Shown here in pieces: positions 35,162 through 37,757 of a stretch of DNA of 37,757 nucleotides. The DNA lies in the NCBI GenBank assembly GCA_021464525.1, contig JADRCO010000326.1, positions 1 to 37,757 of the forward strand, read 5' to 3'. The notes under the pieces are model-generated. The model searched no databases and was not told the DNA's origin. It saw only the letters and a list, made by a program, of their open reading frames with translations. This stretch comes from Rhizophagus sp. LPA8_4_AMF (lineage: Eukaryota; Glomeromycota; Glomeromycetes; Glomerales; Glomeraceae). The translations under genes were made by a program, and so were the position numbers. How positions within the stretch are numbered: the stretch's first letter is position 1; each line of letters opens with the position of its first letter.

Positions 35162-35398
35162 GAGGTATATTCCAGTAAAAATGTCCAATCCGTTCATCTG
35201 GTCAAAGTCACATGACTTTATTGATTATTGCCTTTTATTGTATTAATGTTATACAAATTTTTAAAAATGGCTATTTCCATTTTAGAAAAAATATTTTTGT
35301 GAAATAGGTATTACCAAAAAAAAATGATCTTTATATCCATGATTAATATCACGTGATCAGATGAAATAACAGATTGATTGGATGACTGGAGAATACCT
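35162..35398. mobile_element. MITE-like element 2, 237 bp, TTA target duplication
   Basis: The left end (GAGGTATATTCCAGT, then TCCAATC, CATCTG and TCACATGA) matches the complement of the right end (AGGTATTCTCCAGT, then TCCAATC, CATCTG and TCACGTGA) over about 50 bp with small gaps. TTA stands on both sides (35159-35161 and 35399-35401). No coding frame. The long terminal inverted repeats and 3-bp duplication again suggest a PIF/Harbinger-type origin, although a TA duplication would also fit the sequence. Confidence 0.72.
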
Positions 35399-36347
35399 TT
35401 AACCTATATTCGATCACATCAGGTTTTTCATGACCATTATAATAAACATTCTTTCTCTCAATACTAAACTTTCATCCAAAGTGTTTTAACCAAACATGTG
35501 CTATATTACCAGAAATCATTTTTTTTCTTTAATTCCTACACTTGAAAATACTTCCTGTTTAATGTAAGCTTTAAATCCACTTACTGTTATATCACAACTA
35601 ACGCTCTAAAGATATTCTGTAATTATTTGATGAATATTTTCATCAACTAATAGACTTTTTACCTTTTGATGTTTTTTACACATTGATACTGGAATCTGAT
35701 GATGAATTATAAAATTTTGAGTTCATGATCTAATTAACTGTGCTTGATTATCTCCTTTTTTAATACTAATTGCAAGAGTTTTGCTTGCATCCATACGTTT
35801 AAGACCATTTAACTGTAAATTAATATATTGCATTATAAGCTATAATAGTGTTTTGACTTGCAAAATTAAAGATTTGTCAGCAATTAATTTCTTTATATCT
35901 TCTAATACTAATTCAAATCCTTCTTGTTCTTAATCCCTTTCAAGTTATTTTAGATTATCTGTAAGCTTCCTTGCAGATTGATATGGTATTTGTTAAGGTG
36001 TAAAAAAAAAGTGTCAAGTTTGAAGATACCAACTGTTACAATTTTAACAGCTGATTTTTTACATCTTTGAGTTTTTTTGAATTTCTAATATAAACTAATA
36101 GACGTTTATTTGTAAATAATATTGGCTTTTTTGAATTTTTAATTATAATATCAAAAGTAGTCTGCGAAATTTGATTTAGATTTTCAAATTCATTATTATA
36201 CCAATCATCATCAGCATCATGATAATCTGACAATTCATCATCACCAGAATTTGCAATTAATAAAACTTTATTAATTGTATTTTTTGCTTTTAAAGTCTTA
36301 CTGTTTCATGCAGCTCCAAATTGAACTTTTCGTGTCTTTGGTGGCAT

Positions 36348-37250
36348 TTTTTATAAATGGTTAAAAGTAAGAAAATTTGCAAATGTAAATTGCGGTAAAA
36401 AATTTTCACATGCTAAAAGATATGATCAATTTTGATCGATCTGATGATTTTAATCTGTTTAAAATTTTTAATTCTGGCTAATTTATAAATTTTAGCCTGC
36501 ATTATATTAATGCTAAACTGGCCAAATCTGCCAAATTTATTCAATTCATAGTAAAATGGCTGATACAAAAATTTATATATTTTATGCTATAGTAATTCAA
36601 TTTGAAAAAACATAAAAGAGTATTGTTTAAACTATAATTTTACAGAAAGATTTTTGAATAATATTAATTCAATTTTTTTTTCTATTCATTTGAAATTACA
36701 TGATAAAAAGTGCTGTCTTTACTCTTTAGACTGCATACACTATAGGATAAATAAGCATACTAATATTTTTAGCAGAGATATGCTTAAAGGCTTTGATATC
36801 AGAACACCACATAAAAATTCCATATGGATTGGAGTAGAGAATAAAATAGCTACGAAGATATAACTTAGCTTTTTTGAAGTCATTGATATCCTTTGCTATA
36901 AGGATAAGATTTTTAAGCATTTTGATACTGAAGGCTTGTATTTGCTCACCAAATTTGGGAAATGATACAGTTGCTTAAGTATTAGTTTGAGTGGCTATTT
37001 TTTAGTTGTATTTACATAACATTTAGGTAATATTCAATTACCTATTTTTTTCTGAAGTAAAGGTTATCGGTCTAGCTGATCAGGCTTATAGACTGATTTA
37101 ATGAGATCCTGAGGAGACAAATTATTAGACTTTGTGCAAGACAAAACAAGTCAAATAAAACACATTTTGGGGGTAAAAATAAAAGTTTTTTTAAAAATGT
37201 TTTTCCACGTAAGTTTTTAAACATCTGTCTTTAATACTGTCTTGCTACTC
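36348..37250. other. Region upstream of the transposase relic, no supported gene
   Basis: The first 250 bp probably includes the terminal part of the broken transposon; a GATCAATTTTGATC palindrome lies at about 36423. Short frames at 36654-36863 (+) and 36726-36920 (-) overlap on opposite strands, and neither has a recognisable domain. They look like fragments of a dispersed repeat. Confidence 0.4.
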
Positions 37251-37450
37251 TATTTTTCCTTCCCTTTTGCTTTCTTTCTATTAATTTTCTTAGTTTTTGA
37301 TAGTAAATGGTAAAACAGATACAGGAGACAGATGGAGACAGATGTAAGGGTTTCCTTTTAGGGGCATCTGCTTCTCCAGCGGGAGATGCATGTCTGCAAG
37401 GCCACTGGTTGAGATAAATTACATTATGCATAACCTACTTCTAGTCTGAT
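37251..37450. repeat. GC-richer segment, probable dispersed repeat fragment
   Basis: A segment clearly richer in G and C than its flanks has a duplicated GGAGACAGATG word (37324-37345), a GCATCTGCTTCTCC...GGGAGATGC fold-back (37363-37389) and TGTCTGCAAGGCCACTGG. A 66-codon frame on the minus strand crosses it but has no domain. The composition and fold-back suggest a repeat copy, not a gene. Confidence 0.4.
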
Positions 37451-37499
37451 GACGCTCCTTTTTCTTAATATAATTTTCAACTGCTTTATTTCCCTATGA

Positions 37500-37757
37500 A
37501 AAGTCTTTATACTTAAAATATACTTAAAATTTTATAAAATATACTTAAAATAAGTATCAATTTTAATTTGCGATATACTTATAATATACCTAAAATATGC
37601 CTAAAATACTCTTAAAATATACTTTTAATGTATTTGTTTTTTGCCCAAGTACTTAAATTATATTTAAAATATACTTAAACTAAAATTTAAGTACAATATA
37701 AATGTATTTTTTACATGTTTAAAATATTCTTAAAATATGCTTAAATTAAAATTTAAG
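37500..37757. repeat. Degenerate TACTTAAAATA tandem repeat at the window edge
   Basis: Units of about 11-12 bp resembling ATACTTAAAAT recur more than fifteen times with substitutions (ATACTTAAAAT, ATACCTAAAAT, ATGCCTAAAAT, ACTCTTAAAAT). A larger unit also repeats: CTTAAACTAAAATTTAAG at about 37675 and CTTAAATTAAAATTTAAG at the very end. The array continues beyond the window. Confidence 0.8.

Larger units (their letters stand above)
34283..35402. mobile_element. 1.1 kb composite insertion with 7-bp target duplication
   Basis: CCTATAT occurs at 34276-34282 and again at 35403-35409. Taking out one copy and the DNA between rejoins the transposase frame exactly (EYR followed by QDFLNEI), so this is an insertion into that gene. 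The inserted DNA has no coding capacity and contains two MITE-like elements and a hairpin. Its ends (AAAGTGAATGCTGG against the complement of the other end, TTAAAGGTATTCTCCAG) are only weakly similar. It may therefore be a decayed non-autonomous element that was itself hit later. Confidence 0.7.
33034..36347 (-). pseudogene. Tc1/mariner/IS630-like DDE transposase, broken and interrupted
   Basis: Read on the minus strand from an ATG at 36345-36347, conserved blocks of a large fungal transposase appear in the right order: a DNA-binding region (KHQKVKSLLVDENIHQ at about 35670, ITVSGFKAY at about 35600), HVWLKHFG and NGHEKPDVIEYR (about 35500-35410), NESTFYTNN (about 34155), GAGFNLHVSDFLTEV (about 34070), FAFDNIISHA (about 33680), LNLKPGG-like (33605) and CELNYIE (about 33280). 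The last three match the D-D-E core (DES, FDN..H, ELN.IE); the first catalytic Asp is Asn here. The frame is broken by more than a dozen stops, a frameshift near 36030 and a 1.1 kb insertion at 34283-35402. It cannot make an active enzyme. Confidence 0.82.

Noticed and set aside
33034-36347. Reading TGA as Trp (alternative genetic code) in the transposase
   Set aside because: TGG is used for Trp at several other conserved positions and TAA and TAG stops and a frameshift also interrupt the gene, so decay explains it better than recoding.
36654-36920. Overlapping short frames on both strands
   Set aside because: They overlap antisense, have no domain and lie in repeat-like DNA.
1-37757. Prokaryotic features: operons, CRISPR, phage or attachment sites
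   Set aside because: The genes are intron-rich, monocistronic and eukaryotic in family; no spaced direct-repeat array was seen.

Overview
This window looks like a nuclear contig from an AT-rich fungus, most likely an arbuscular mycorrhizal fungus of the Rhizophagus type. That is an inference. It rests on the very low GC content, many short GT-AG introns (mostly 53 to 118 nt), conserved fungal housekeeping genes, decayed copies of a Rhizophagus-style protein kinase, and dense remains of DNA transposons. No rRNA, tRNA, CRISPR or bacterial operon structure was seen.

Layout. 1-3123 is mostly non-coding, with a decayed repeat at the left edge and one doubtful Asn-rich ORF. 3124-4453 (+) is a two-exon seven-transmembrane receptor. 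4814-5185 (+) is a short transposase-like relic. 5735-7141 (+) is a five-exon gene of unknown function. 7142-9236 is a gene desert holding a GC-richer island with an A-rich 3' edge, followed by about 1 kb of almost pure A/T. 9237-13610 (+) is the nuclear pore membrane protein POM152. 13871-17995 (-) is a ten-exon PMC1-type Ca2+-ATPase. 18467-19659 (+) is RNA polymerase subunit RPB5, divergent from the ATPase. 20603-23551 (-) is an MIT-domain protein. 24810-26547 (-) is a TMEM184/OST-alpha family membrane protein. 28081-29685 (+) is an intronless four-helix membrane protein of unknown family.

The right-hand 6.5 kb is a graveyard. It holds a tandem duplication (30.75-31.0 kb), a broken protein kinase (31.17-31.9 kb), and an almost full-length Tc1/mariner/IS630-like transposase pseudogene on the minus strand (33034-36347). 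That pseudogene is split by a 1.1 kb insertion with a 7-bp target duplication, and the insertion itself carries two MITE-like elements with TTA target duplications and a hairpin. A multi-kilobase repeat region with degenerate 11-12 bp repeats ends the window.

The housekeeping genes do not form a pathway: nuclear pore, vacuolar calcium uptake, transcription, endosomal/MIT function and a membrane transporter-like protein simply lie side by side, as expected of a eukaryotic chromosome. The intact genes were rebuilt by hand from splice sites and reading-frame continuity, and all exon borders are predictions. I did not find a convincing new biological system. The most unusual items are the nested, transition-decayed transposase locus and the lineage-specific membrane protein at 28081.
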